DNA of 11,924 bases from an uncultured Lachnospiraceae bacterium (GCA_910587105.1 CAJUMB010000011.1:1-11924); one strand, 5' to 3'; shown: positions 1 to 6,432, counted from the stretch's first letter. A program made the numbers and translations. The notes: generated from the sequence alone by a model not told the origin.

Positions 1-54
1 GAACCCACGTGTCCAGCTTGGAAGGCTGGTGTTCTACCATTGAACTACACCCGC
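1..54 (-). tRNA. tRNA-Gly (anticodon TCC), 3' end cut by window edge
   Basis: Read on the minus strand, the 5' acceptor strand GCGGGTG starts at 54. It is followed by a D-arm and the anticodon stem-loop CCAGC-CTTCCAA-GCTGG, whose anticodon is TCC (glycine). The window ends inside the T-arm (GTGGGTTC), so about 20 nt of the 3' end lie outside. It sits 11 nt downstream of tRNA-Pro and is probably co-transcribed with it from the promoter at 189-217; further tRNA genes may follow off the window. Confidence 0.93.
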
Positions 55-65
55 AGATCTCTCAG

Positions 66-140
66 TCGGGGTGACAGGATTCGAACCTGCGGCCTCCTGG
101 TCCCAAACCAGGCGCTCTAGCCAAACTGAGCCACACCCCG
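66..140 (-). tRNA. tRNA-Pro (anticodon TGG)
   Basis: The acceptor stem is CGGGGTG (134-140) paired with CACCCCG (67-73), with discriminator base A at 66. The anticodon stem-loop is CCTGG-TTTGGGA-CCAGG, giving anticodon TGG (proline). The T-loop is TTCGAAT. CCA is not encoded, so the tail must be added after transcription. This is the first tRNA after the promoter and tRNA-Gly follows directly. Confidence 0.96.
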
Positions 141-188
141 CAGCACTGGCTCTGAACAAATTTTCTGTCCGAGCTCAACGCAAGACCT

Positions 189-217
189 ATTATATTATAG
201 GTAAATTAAAATGTCAA
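189..217 (-). promoter_or_regulatory. Consensus sigma-A promoter of the tRNA-Pro/tRNA-Gly cluster
   Basis: On the minus strand a perfect TTGACA (212-217) is separated by exactly 17 nt from a perfect TATAAT (189-194). Transcription should start near 182, about 42 nt before the tRNA-Pro 5' end. A full consensus match fits a strong stable-RNA promoter. A second TATAAT (194-199) overlaps it but has only 12 nt spacing. Confidence 0.85.
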
Positions 218-230
218 CATTTTTTTACCT
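199..230. repeat. AT-rich imperfect inverted repeat over the tRNA promoter -35 region
   Basis: The arms AGGTAAA...AAAATG and CATTTT...TTTACCT can pair around a 4-nt loop, with a short bulge. The repeat contains the -35 element of the tRNA promoter and lies just downstream of the 256-735 gene. It may act as a weak terminator of that operon or as a protein-binding site. No clear run of T follows on the minus strand, so the terminator role is uncertain. Confidence 0.35.
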
Positions 231-255
231 AAAAATCATTTTATTTTCTATTCCA

Positions 256-735
256 TCATAAATAATTAATTGTGAAGTGGGCTCCCCCTCTGTGGTCGAT
301 CTCCATAATCGCATAACTGGGTCTTCTTCCTTCCTGCCTGGGAAATGACAGGCTGCCCGGATTCACCGCTGTCACATCTCCTCTATAGACAACTACAGGC
401 TTATGGGTATGCCCAAACAGCACAATATCCTTTTTCCTTGCATGGGCTTCTTCTATAATGCCGCTGGGGTCCAGCGCAACTCCATAGTTATGTCCATGGG
501 CAATCAACAGCCGATGTCCGCCCAGATCCACCTCCAGCTCCCGCTTTAATTCTGTAAAAAAATCATTATTTCCTGCCACCATATATGTGGGACATTCCGC
601 CATCGAAACTATCTGTTCTTCTCTTCCCTCCACATCGCCACAATGAATCAAAGCATCTATAGGCTTCACTTTTCTCAATACTTTATTCAAATTCCCATCT
701 CTGCCGTGCGTATCACTTACCACCAATATTTTCAT
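256..735 (-). CDS. YfcE/MJ0936-family metallophosphoesterase
   Basis: This is a 159-residue calcineurin-like phosphoesterase of the YfcE/MJ0936 family, cytosolic enzymes that hydrolyse phosphodiester bonds with bound Mn or similar metals; the physiological substrate is generally unknown. The metal-binding motifs are complete: SDTHG (D8, H10), GD (D34), GNND (N56), AHGH (H80, H82) and GHTH (H109, H111). Length matches the family. The start has AAGGA six bases upstream. Its ATG overlaps the stop of rdgB in an ATGA, so the two are translationally coupled. It is the last gene of the 4-gene minus-strand operon. The rdgB-yfcE-like pairing is common in Clostridia, which may mean nucleotide or nucleic-acid clean-up, but that is inference. 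Confidence 0.93.
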   Translation of the reverse strand: MKILVVSDTHGRDGNLNKVLRKVKPIDALIHCGDVEGREEQIVSMAECPTYMVAGNNDFFTELKRELEVDLGGHRLLIAHGHNYGVALDPSGIIEEAHARKKDIVLFGHTHKPVVVYRGDVTAVNPGSLSFPRQEGRRPSYAIMEIDHRGGAHFTINYL

Positions 736-1316
736 AACAATTCCTTTTTCATCGCTTTCAGCGCCTTCCCCCTATGACTCAGACGATTTTTTTCTTCCAA
801 GGACAGCTCCCCATTCGAAAGACCTCCAGGTTCCAGATAAAAAATGGGATCGTATCCAAATCCATTCTCTCCCCGTGCCTCATAGCCAATATATCCTTCC
901 ATAGTCTCTCGGACTGTCACACAGCGCCCATCTGCAAAAACTGCTGCGATAGCGCACACAAAACGGGCCGTGCGCTGTTCCATAGGAACACCAGCCAGAC
1001 GTTCTAAAATCTTTGCATTTTTTATCTCATAAGATGTATCTTCTCCCATATACCGGGAAGAATGTACCCCTGGCTCACGATTCAGATGATCGATCTCCAG
1101 CCCCGAATCATCTGCCAGCACCAGCGTGTGGCTGACATTATGCACTGCCCAGGCTTTAATCCTTGCATTTTCTTCAAAATCAGCCCCGTTTTCATCAATC
1201 TCAACATGAATCCCAGCATCCTCCATAGACAAAACCTGATAATCCATATCTGCCAAAACTGCCCGGATTTCTTTGATCTTCCCTTTATTTGAAGTGGCAA
1301 AAATAAGCTGCTGCAT
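732..1316 (-). CDS. rdgB: RdgB/HAM1 dITP/XTP pyrophosphatase
   Basis: This 194-residue non-canonical purine NTP pyrophosphatase hydrolyses dITP, ITP and XTP to monophosphates and PPi, keeping deaminated bases out of DNA and RNA. Visible family motifs are the N-terminal substrate loop TSNKGKIKE (T8-E16), the catalytic DDSGLEID (D69-D70), PGVHSSRY (82-89), GFGYDPIF (152-159) and the base-recognition SHRGKAL (180-186). Length is typical and no key residue is missing. Only 6 nt separate it from the cstA stop. The Shine-Dalgarno is modest (GAGG about 11 nt upstream of ATG), so translation may depend partly on coupling to cstA. It overlaps the downstream phosphodiesterase by 4 nt. Confidence 0.96.
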   Translation of the reverse strand: MQQLIFATSNKGKIKEIRAVLADMDYQVLSMEDAGIHVEIDENGADFEENARIKAWAVHNVSHTLVLADDSGLEIDHLNREPGVHSSRYMGEDTSYEIKNAKILERLAGVPMEQRTARFVCAIAAVFADGRCVTVRETMEGYIGYEARGENGFGYDPIFYLEPGGLSNGELSLEEKNRLSHRGKALKAMKKELL

Positions 1317-1322
1317 TTTTCT

Positions 1323-3017
1323 CTAATCCTCACAATCTTCCATTGTTTTTCTTCTTTTAAACAATACTTTACAGCTGTCAAAAACCATAGCCAGCGTCAA
1401 TATAAATATCGGCACAATCAAAACATTCTGAACCCCCTGCACTATAAAAGAATCCACATCTGCTTTATCTAACAGCACTTTTAAATTATTGCAAAATGTA
1501 ATGCATAAAGAACTCAAAGCTGTAACCAGTATAAACAACATAGGAAGATATAACATTTTATGATTTTTCCCAGTCCTTTTCAGCCAGCAGGATGCGGCCA
1601 GAAAAGCAAAAACTGCCACCAGCTGATTACATACACCGAATAATGCCCATATTCTCTCATAACCTGCCAGTGTCAGCAGGCCCGCCGTTCCAACAGTAAT
1701 CATAGCTGCCACAAAACGATTCCCCCAAAAACTGTGAAAGCCCTTTCCTGTTTTAAAGAGCTCCTGAAACAAAATTCTTCCCAGCCTTGAGGCCGTATCC
1801 AGAGAGGTTAGAACAAAAGCTGAAACAGCCAGCAAAACCATAGTATTGATTAACAGCTCTCCATATTCCCCAATGCCCACAGCGGCAAAAAATTTTCCAA
1901 CAGCCGTACTGAATACCTGCAGCGGCGTCCCTATATCTGCATATGCCCCGTCCTTTGTCAGACACCCCACAGCAATCAGTGCAATCACCGCCAGAACACA
2001 CTCGATAAGCATAGTCCCGTAACCAATTAATTTGGCATCTTTTTCAGAATTTAATTGTTTCGAGGTGGTGCCAGATCCAACCAAACTATGAAACCCTGAA
2101 ACAGCTCCACATGCTGTTGTAATAAACAAAGACGGAAACAGGGTCTCTCCATGAACCTTCCATCCGGTAAACGGCTCCAGCTGTACCTCGGGATTCGTTA
2201 GAAAGATACCTGCTGCCGCCCCTGCCATCAGAAAATAAAAAATAAAACTGTTCAGATAATCCCGTGGCTGCAGCAAAACCCAAACCGGAACAACGGAGGC
2301 TGCCAAAATATAACCAAAAATAACCACCAGCCAAATATTTTTCGTAAAATAGATGGGAAACATCAGCCCGGACACAATACAGATTCCCAGCAGCATCACC
2401 CCTGAAAAGGTACTGAACACCAAGTTGATATTAGTCCGATTAATAAATCCAAAGCAGACTGCCAGCGGAATAGTCAGCATAGATGCCGTGGCCACAGAGC
2501 CATTTGCAGAGTTTTTTACCACATTTCCCGTTATTTCATCTATGGGATACCCATCAAACGTGCCAGCTGCAATATCCACAAGCGCCGCTGTCAATAATAC
2601 CATCACCAGCCAGGCAAATATGGTAAAGCAGCGTTTTGTCTTACGTCCAACGACGGACTCCATCACTTCCCCCAGAGACTTTCCCTCATGGCGGACGGAT
2701 ACAAACAACGCCGCAAAATCCTGGACTGCACCAAAAAAAATACCACCTGCTATAATCCAAAGCAGCACCGGCACCCAGCCGAAAACTGCCGCCTGAATCG
2801 GACCGTTAATCGTTCCTGCCCCTGCAATTGAGGAAAAATGATGCCCCAGCAGCACCTGTTTTTTTGCCGGCATATAATCTACACCATCTGCTGATGTATG
2901 AGCTGGTGTCTTACGCGAAGAATCCACTCCCCACTTTTTTGCCAGCCAGGAACCGTATGTCAGATATGCAATAAAAAAAATCAATATGGCGCCGCCTAAA
3001 ATCAGGGTACCGCTCAT
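1323..3017 (-). CDS. cstA: CstA-family carbon starvation transporter
   Basis: This is a 564-residue polytopic membrane protein of the CstA/BtsT family. Characterised members in enterobacteria import pyruvate or peptides during carbon limitation; the substrate here cannot be read from sequence. Family signatures are clear: GHHFSSIAGAGTINGP (58-73), GAVQDF (96-101), RHEGKSLGE (109-117), LLQPRDYLNS (248-257) and ACGAVSGFHSLVGSGTTSKQ (302-321). Many hydrophobic segments run from residues 5-22 to about 550, and the C-terminus is basic then acidic. It is shorter than the roughly 700-residue E. coli proteins. The start has AGGAGGG with good spacing, placed inside the end of the upstream methyltransferase gene, and the two overlap as ATGA. 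No btsSR-type two-component genes are adjacent. Confidence 0.95.
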   Translation of the reverse strand: MSGTLILGGAILIFFIAYLTYGSWLAKKWGVDSSRKTPAHTSADGVDYMPAKKQVLLGHHFSSIAGAGTINGPIQAAVFGWVPVLLWIIAGGIFFGAVQDFAALFVSVRHEGKSLGEVMESVVGRKTKRCFTIFAWLVMVLLTAALVDIAAGTFDGYPIDEITGNVVKNSANGSVATASMLTIPLAVCFGFINRTNINLVFSTFSGVMLLGICIVSGLMFPIYFTKNIWLVVIFGYILAASVVPVWVLLQPRDYLNSFIFYFLMAGAAAGIFLTNPEVQLEPFTGWKVHGETLFPSLFITTACGAVSGFHSLVGSGTTSKQLNSEKDAKLIGYGTMLIECVLAVIALIAVGCLTKDGAYADIGTPLQVFSTAVGKFFAAVGIGEYGELLINTMVLLAVSAFVLTSLDTASRLGRILFQELFKTGKGFHSFWGNRFVAAMITVGTAGLLTLAGYERIWALFGVCNQLVAVFAFLAASCWLKRTGKNHKMLYLPMLFILVTALSSLCITFCNNLKVLLDKADVDSFIVQGVQNVLIVPIFILTLAMVFDSCKVLFKRRKTMEDCED

Positions 3018-4174
3018 TTTTTGCCCTCCTGTCCGTGTTTGGGCGGTTTGGGTCCAAAGTATTGATAAAGATATGCTTTAATCATACCATTATAAACTTT
3101 CCGATTCTTATCTGCAGATTTCCCAATAGCTCTCTCTGCCTGTTCATATGCTGTGAGTAAATACATGGACCAGCTGTCCAGCTGGGCGTACGCCTGTCCT
3201 ATTTCCTGATACAAGCCATAAAGCTGAGACTGCTCAGAAAGCCGTTCACCATAAGGCGGATTACTGATGATAAAACCATATTTTTTTGCGTGGCTCATCT
3301 GGCTGACCGGTCTCTGTTGAAAATGAATAAGAGAATCCACCCCAGCCATTTTCGCATTTTCCCGTGCATAATTGATGGCCTCTGGATCTAGATCATATCC
3401 CTGAATGTCAACTTCCACATGGCTGTCAGCCAGATCATCTGCTTCCTCCCTGGCATCCTGCCAGCATTCTTTTGGAATCAAATTTTCCCATTCCTGAGCC
3501 TGAAAACAACGTTTCCTGCCAGGCGCCTGATTGGCTGCAATCATAGCCGCTTCAATAGGAATTGTCCCTCCGCCGCAGAAAGGGTCCACCAAAATCCTGC
3601 CATTCTTCCAAGGTGTCAATAAAATCAAGGCTGCTGCAAGAGTCTCACTGAGCGGAGCTTTCACCGTACGTTTGCGATAACCCCTTTTGTGTAGAGACAC
3701 CCCCGTAGTATCCAGACCTATGGTCACTTTATCTTTTAAAATTGATACTCTGATGGGGTATGCCGCCCCGCTTTCCTCGAACCAGCTGATGCCATATACC
3801 TGTCTCAGACGGTCTACAATGGCTTTTTTCACAATAGATTGAATGTCTGAAGTACTAAACAGCCTGCTTCTGATGGAACTGGCCTTTGTCACCCAGAACT
3901 TTCCATCCTTTGGGATTAAATTTTCCCATTCCAGTCTTTTTGTTTTTTCATAAAGTTCCTCAAAACTCAACGCCTGAAAACTTCCCACGTTCAACAAAAT
4001 TCTTTCTGTTGTGCGCAGAAAAATATTGCCATCTGCCACAGCCCGCGCATCTCCCCAAAAGGAAACTCTGCCGTCCTCCACACGACTAATTTCGTAGCCC
4101 AAATCATTAATCTCTCTTTTCAGCACAGCCTCCAGTCCGAAATGACATGGCGCCGTCAATTCCCATCTCTCCAT
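3014..4174 (-). CDS. THUMP-domain class I SAM-dependent RNA methyltransferase (YpsC/RlmL-N type)
   Basis: This is probably a 23S rRNA guanine-N2 methyltransferase of the YpsC/RlmL N-terminal family. A THUMP RNA-binding domain (about residues 35-155) precedes a Rossmann methylase domain with RGYRKR (164-169), SAM-binding DPFCGGGTIPIEAA (197-210), GYDLDP (259-264) and the catalytic NPPYGERL (305-312). I chose the ATG at 4174, giving 386 residues. It has AGGGGGAG five bases upstream and yields the family-like start MERWELTAPCHFGLEA. An in-frame ATG at 4201 would add nine residues and also has GGAG at suitable spacing, but that GGAG lies in a predicted stem. It is the first gene of the operon and overlaps cstA by 4 nt. 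The exact rRNA target is inferred from the family. Confidence 0.93.
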   Translation of the reverse strand: MERWELTAPCHFGLEAVLKREINDLGYEISRVEDGRVSFWGDARAVADGNIFLRTTERILLNVGSFQALSFEELYEKTKRLEWENLIPKDGKFWVTKASSIRSRLFSTSDIQSIVKKAIVDRLRQVYGISWFEESGAAYPIRVSILKDKVTIGLDTTGVSLHKRGYRKRTVKAPLSETLAAALILLTPWKNGRILVDPFCGGGTIPIEAAMIAANQAPGRKRCFQAQEWENLIPKECWQDAREEADDLADSHVEVDIQGYDLDPEAINYARENAKMAGVDSLIHFQQRPVSQMSHAKKYGFIISNPPYGERLSEQSQLYGLYQEIGQAYAQLDSWSMYLLTAYEQAERAIGKSADKNRKVYNGMIKAYLYQYFGPKPPKHGQEGKK

Positions 4175-4201
4175 CCGTTCTCCCCCTGAATATTTTATCA
4201 T

Positions 4202-4280
4202 AACAAGCTCCGCACCTCTCTGAAATCAATTCAGAGGCTGTTTCCCCTTTTCATATAACAGAGTACACACGAAGCTTGTT
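4202..4280 (-). promoter_or_regulatory. Structured 5' leader (three-way junction) of the methyltransferase-cstA-rdgB operon
   Basis: On the minus strand an 11-bp helix closes the element: AACAAGCTTCG (4270-4280) pairs with CGGAGCTTGTT (4202-4212), all Watson-Crick except one G-U. Inside are two hairpins. CTGTT/AACAG (4238-4242 with 4257-4261) has a 14-nt loop containing AAAAGGGGA. CTCTGAA/TTCAGAG (4218-4224 with 4230-4236) has a 5-nt loop. The closing helix hides the GGAG (4208-4211) of the alternative ATG at 4201. The layout resembles a riboswitch-like or protein-regulated leader. I do not recognise a known riboswitch class. Confidence 0.45.
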
Positions 4281-4306
4281 GGGTCATTAAAAATTCCACT
4301 TATACT

Positions 4307-4315
4307 ACTATACCA
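4307..4315 (-). promoter_or_regulatory. Extended -10 promoter candidate for the methyltransferase-cstA-rdgB operon
   Basis: On the minus strand TGGTATAGT fits an extended -10 (TGn then TATAGT, 5 of 6 to consensus). No good -35 is seen. Transcription would start near 4300, giving a leader of about 125 nt to the chosen ATG and including the whole three-way-junction element. Confidence 0.4.
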
Positions 4316-4354
4316 CAATCTTTAAAAGAGTGTTACGTATTTCTGAAAGATTTT

Positions 4355-4672
4355 TCACCGCTTTTGGCCGATAAGGTTTCTCCCTTTATAGCCCAGCATA
4401 CCTCCATTTAATGAATATGTCCGGAATCCTTTCCTTGCCAGGTCTTTTGCAACTGACAAACTGGCTCCGCCCCTGTCGCAATACAGAATTAATTTCTGCC
4501 CCTTAGGATACAATCCCAGCTTTTCTGCTTCATCATACGGCACATTGACCGCTCCCCGTATATGGGAAATGTTATATTCTTCCGGAGTACGCAGGTCTAT
4601 AATAATCCCCTCACGGCGCTCTACATAACCGTCAAGCATTTCAGAAGAAATCATTTCTAATTGATATTTCAT
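4355..4672 (-). CDS. Single-domain rhodanese-like protein
   Basis: This is a small stand-alone rhodanese (sulfurtransferase fold), 105 residues from the chosen start. It contains the family core IIDLRTPEEYNISHIRGAVN (D26, R28) and an active-site loop YCDRGGAS with the persulfide-carrying Cys at residue 65. The loop is shorter on charge than the usual CRxGxR, so activity may differ; the cysteine itself is kept. I chose ATG at 4672 because AGGGA lies about 8 nt upstream and the family normally starts just before the first strand. The frame stays open to 4789 but that 39-residue extension looks non-coding. The gene sits alone between the N/Q-rich gene terminator and the methyltransferase operon. 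Family members carry sulfane sulfur for thiolation or detoxification; the partner is unknown here. Confidence 0.88.
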   Translation of the reverse strand: MKYQLEMISSEMLDGYVERREGIIIDLRTPEEYNISHIRGAVNVPYDEAEKLGLYPKGQKLILYCDRGGASLSVAKDLARKGFRTYSLNGGMLGYKGRNLIGQKR

Positions 4673-4811
4673 ACACATTTTCCCTTTTTCATATATTTTG
4701 ATCAAGACGCCAAAGAATCCCTGCCAATGAAAGCAGATTTTGACATTCTGATCATATTTAGTATATTCCAGAATACTGCTCAGAGCCACTATTTTCTATG
4801 TTTTATTTCAT

Positions 4812-4854
4812 AAAAAGACACCGCTGCCCCAAACTTGGGTACAGCGGTGTCTTT
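4812..4854 (-). terminator. Rho-independent terminator after the Asn/Gln-rich gene
   Basis: A perfect 13-bp stem, AAAGACACCGCTG (4814-4826) with CAGCGGTGTCTTT (4842-4854), carries a loop with a further CCC/GGG pairing. On the minus strand it ends in TCTTTTT, fitting termination of the 4875-5081 gene and insulating the rhodanese gene. Confidence 0.85.
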
Positions 4855-4874
4855 CTTACTATTCTTCCTTTGTG

Positions 4875-5081
4875 CTAAAATTCGTTGAAGCCGCAGTCTT
4901 TGCTTGAAGTGTTCTGGCTGGCACTGTTTTTGTTCTGATTCTGGTTTTTATTTTGGCTTTTATTCTGTGCATTATTGGTGCTGTTCTGTGAAGCAGAGTT
5001 TTGAGAATTCTGATTACTGCCTGTATTGTTCTGGCTGTTAGAATTTGTGTTTGCATTCTGACTTTCATAATTTTTGGACAT
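4875..5081 (-). CDS. Asn/Gln/Ser-rich low-complexity small protein
   Basis: This 68-residue protein is built almost entirely of N, Q, S and K (about residues 7-57), with no visible fold, and ends in a distinct tail, SKDCGFNEF, with one cysteine. I am confident it is translated: a perfect AGGAGG lies 8 nt before the ATG, and an independent strong terminator follows. The overlapping frame at 4859-5068 lacks such a site. I do not recognise a characterised family. The composition recalls small N/Q-rich spore or coat-associated proteins such as gamma-type SASP, but no SASP motif is present. A CATAAAATA box upstream would fit a sporulation sigma factor. A spore role is therefore a guess. Confidence 0.72.
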   Translation of the reverse strand: MSKNYESQNANTNSNSQNNTGSNQNSQNSASQNSTNNAQNKSQNKNQNQNKNSASQNTSSKDCGFNEF

Positions 5082-5105
5082 AATAAATTCCTCCTAAATC
5101 CTTTG

Positions 5106-5114
5106 TATTTTATG
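5106..5114 (-). promoter_or_regulatory. Promoter -10 candidate for the Asn/Gln-rich gene
   Basis: CATAAAATA on the minus strand lies 25 nt upstream of the ATG. It matches the CATAnnnTA pattern known for sigma-K-type -10 elements and also contains TAAAAT, a 5-of-6 match to the sigma-A -10. No convincing sigma-A -35 is seen 16-18 nt upstream, which slightly favours a sporulation sigma factor. Confidence 0.35.
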
Positions 5115-5163
5115 CTACGACTTTATTATCCCTAAAAGTCAGAAAATTATTACAGAAATTGTA

Positions 5164-5192
5164 TTGCATTTTTTTTACTTTTATATTATAAT
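5164..5192 (+). promoter_or_regulatory. Sigma-A-like promoter in the gene-free stretch
   Basis: TTGCAT (5164-5169) is separated by exactly 17 nt from a perfect TATAAT (5187-5192) on the plus strand. The -35 matches only TTG. Transcription would begin near 5199, at the edge of the hairpin described in the next entry. Confidence 0.4.
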
Positions 5193-5198
5193 TATCCA

Positions 5199-5306
5199 TG
5201 TAAAAAGAATTTACCCTTCAAAAATTTTTTTTACATTTATAACCCCTTATTTAATTATTTATACTCCCCTTGAAAACCCTGGCAGCTCCCCTGCCAGGGT
5301 TTTCTC
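5199..5306 (+). ncRNA. Candidate small RNA (about 105 nt) in the 5082-5429 gene-free stretch
   Basis: The 348 bases between the Asn/Gln-rich gene and the HAAS gene hold no convincing ORF. On the plus strand they show a promoter-like pair, then an AT-rich imperfect hairpin (5198-5212 with 5223-5236, one bulge and one G-U), an unpaired AT-rich stretch, and a strong terminator hairpin with trailing TTTTCTCT. Promoter, 5' hairpin and terminator in order are the usual layout of a bacterial small RNA. It could instead be an attenuated leader of the 5430 gene, or just AT-rich intergenic DNA. No known RNA family is recognised. Confidence 0.33.
5273..5306 (+). terminator. Strong terminator-like hairpin between divergent genes
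   Basis: A perfect 13-bp inverted repeat, AAAACCCTGGCAG (5273-5285) with CTGCCAGGGTTTT (5291-5303), has loop CTCCC. The A and T tracts on both sides let it work in either direction. No annotated gene is transcribed into it from either side, which is why a short plus-strand transcript is suspected. Confidence 0.7.
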
Positions 5307-5366
5307 TATAATACACTATAATTTTGACATTCCTATTAATTTTTTGACTGATTTATCCAAAAAATA

Positions 5367-5395
5367 TTGCCCTCTCCTTTACCGCCCTGTATAAT
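5367..5395 (+). promoter_or_regulatory. Sigma-A promoter of the HAAS/DUF1700 gene
   Basis: TTGCCC (5367-5372, 4 of 6) is followed after exactly 17 nt by a perfect TATAAT (5390-5395). The start would be near 5402, giving a leader of about 28 nt that contains GGGAG (5413-5417). Confidence 0.7.
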
Positions 5396-5429
5396 AAATA
5401 AAACGTGACAAAGGGAGATCTGAATATCA

Positions 5430-5915
5430 ATGAACAAAGAAGAATTTCTGGAAATTCTAAGTATACAACTGGAGGGAGAAATCCCTTCCAACGAAATTTC
5501 ACAGCATATAACATATTATAACCATTTTATTAATCAGAAAATTCTGCAGGGAAAACCCGAAGAAGATGTCATAAATGAATTGGGAGATCCACGTCTGATT
5601 GCCAAAACCCTGATTGACACAGAAGATGTACCTAATACACCTGGATACCAGCAAAGCTACGCATACTCAGCCGAAGAAGCCGGGCAGGAAACCTTTACTC
5701 AGGAGGATAACCCTCAAGAGAATATCTACCAGGAAACACAGCAGTCACAAAACATCCACTGGCTGAACCTATCTACCTGGCGGGGAAAATTGACCCTGGC
5801 TGCCGGAGCATTGGCCGTAATCGCCATCCTGCTGCTGATTATGGGTGCACTGCTCCCCATCGCAGCCATTGCAGCAGCGGTCTGCCTGATTATTGCCCTT
5901 TTTAAACGTCTGTAG
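5430..5915 (+). CDS. HAAS/DUF1700-domain membrane protein
   Basis: This 161-residue protein has an N-terminal helical HAAS (DUF1700-type) domain, about residues 1-62. It opens MNKEEFLEILSIQLEGEIP and contains the typical ELGDPRLIAKTL near residue 50. An uncharged-to-acidic Q/E-rich linker (about 66-112) follows, then two closely packed hydrophobic helices (about 119-142 and 143-159), ending FKRL. HAAS proteins are usually encoded beside a PadR-type repressor and are thought to signal at the membrane; no PadR gene is near. It has its own promoter and a GGGAG about 12 nt before the ATG, a rather long spacing. It converges with mgsA, with only 19 nt between stops and no obvious hairpin there. 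Confidence 0.85.
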   Translation: MNKEEFLEILSIQLEGEIPSNEISQHITYYNHFINQKILQGKPEEDVINELGDPRLIAKTLIDTEDVPNTPGYQQSYAYSAEEAGQETFTQEDNPQENIYQETQQSQNIHWLNLSTWRGKLTLAAGALAVIAILLLIMGALLPIAAIAAAVCLIIALFKRL

Positions 5916-5934
5916 CTGCCTCTATCTTCTGCAT

Positions 5935-6405
5935 TTACAACTGCTCAGCCCGGTCTTCCACATTCTTTTTAAAATTTATCACCTCATGGTCATATCTGGC
6001 ATCCATCAGCCTGGACTGAATCATAAAGTCTGCTGTGGCCTTATTAATGGCCATGGGGATATCATATACCTGGGCAATTCTCATCAATGCTTTCACGTCT
6101 GGGTCATGGGGCTGGGCAGTGAGGGGGTCGGAAAAAAAGATTACAAAATCAATCTGGCCTTCCACTATTTTCGCACCAATCTGCTGGTCTCCGCCTAACG
6201 GCCCGCTGTTAAAAGCTTTAATTGTCAGCCCTGTGGCATCCACGATCATTCTTGAAGTCGTTCCTGTCCCATACAGGCGGTGTCTTTTTAGGATTTCCCG
6301 GTTTTCTTTACACCACTCAATCAGCTTGGGTTTTTCGTTATCATGTGCAATCAAGGCAATGCCTTTCTTTTCTTCAATGGTAAATGTAATATAATCGTTA
6401 CTCAT
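5935..6405 (-). CDS. mgsA: Methylglyoxal synthase
   Basis: This 156-residue cytosolic enzyme converts dihydroxyacetone phosphate to methylglyoxal and phosphate, the bypass that relieves sugar-phosphate stress when phosphate is limiting. The active site is complete: AHDNEK (H21, D22, K25), the phosphate-binding TGTTS (47-51), GPLGGDQQIG (68-77, catalytic D73), FFSDPLTAQPHDPDV (D93, H100, D101, D103). Length agrees with the family. Translation starts at an ATG with AAGGAGG eight bases upstream. The gene lies just downstream of the tRNA-Arg terminator, so its own weak extended -10 promoter (6424-6432) or read-through would drive it. Control by phosphate through allostery is known for the family and cannot be judged here. 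Confidence 0.97.
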   Translation of the reverse strand: MSNDYITFTIEEKKGIALIAHDNEKPKLIEWCKENREILKRHRLYGTGTTSRMIVDATGLTIKAFNSGPLGGDQQIGAKIVEGQIDFVIFFSDPLTAQPHDPDVKALMRIAQVYDIPMAINKATADFMIQSRLMDARYDHEVINFKKNVEDRAEQL

Positions 6406-6423
6406 AGGATCTGCCTCCTTCTT

Positions 6424-6432
6424 TTTATATCA
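6424..6432 (-). promoter_or_regulatory. Extended -10 candidate for mgsA
   Basis: TGATATAAA on the minus strand is an extended -10-like element (TGn plus TATAAA) about 18 nt upstream of the mgsA ATG. No matching -35 is visible. The implied leader is very short and just reaches the AAGGAGG. Confidence 0.3.

Noticed and set aside
1..140. tRNA genes as integration sites of a mobile element
   Set aside because: No integrase gene and no direct repeat of a tRNA 3' end are seen in the window.
2353..2796. 147-residue plus-strand ORF inside cstA
   Set aside because: Antisense shadow of a clearly conserved transporter gene; low-complexity composition and no family resemblance.
4202..4280. Known purine, ZTP or preQ1 riboswitch, or rnpB
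   Set aside because: The three-way junction lacks the conserved loop and core bases of those classes that I can recall, and it is far too short for RNase P RNA.
4673..4789. N-terminal extension of the rhodanese
   Set aside because: The added residues do not resemble the family and the Shine-Dalgarno points to the ATG at 4672.
4859..5068. Alternative minus-strand frame over the Asn/Gln-rich gene
   Set aside because: Its repetitive Thr/Arg/Ile composition is the frame-shifted reading of the same repeats; the AGGAGG at suitable spacing serves the ATG at 5081.
4875..5081. CRISPR or tandem-repeat array reading of the repetitive DNA
   Set aside because: The repeats are short, irregular codon runs for N/Q/S with no fixed spacer length; they are explained by the encoded protein.
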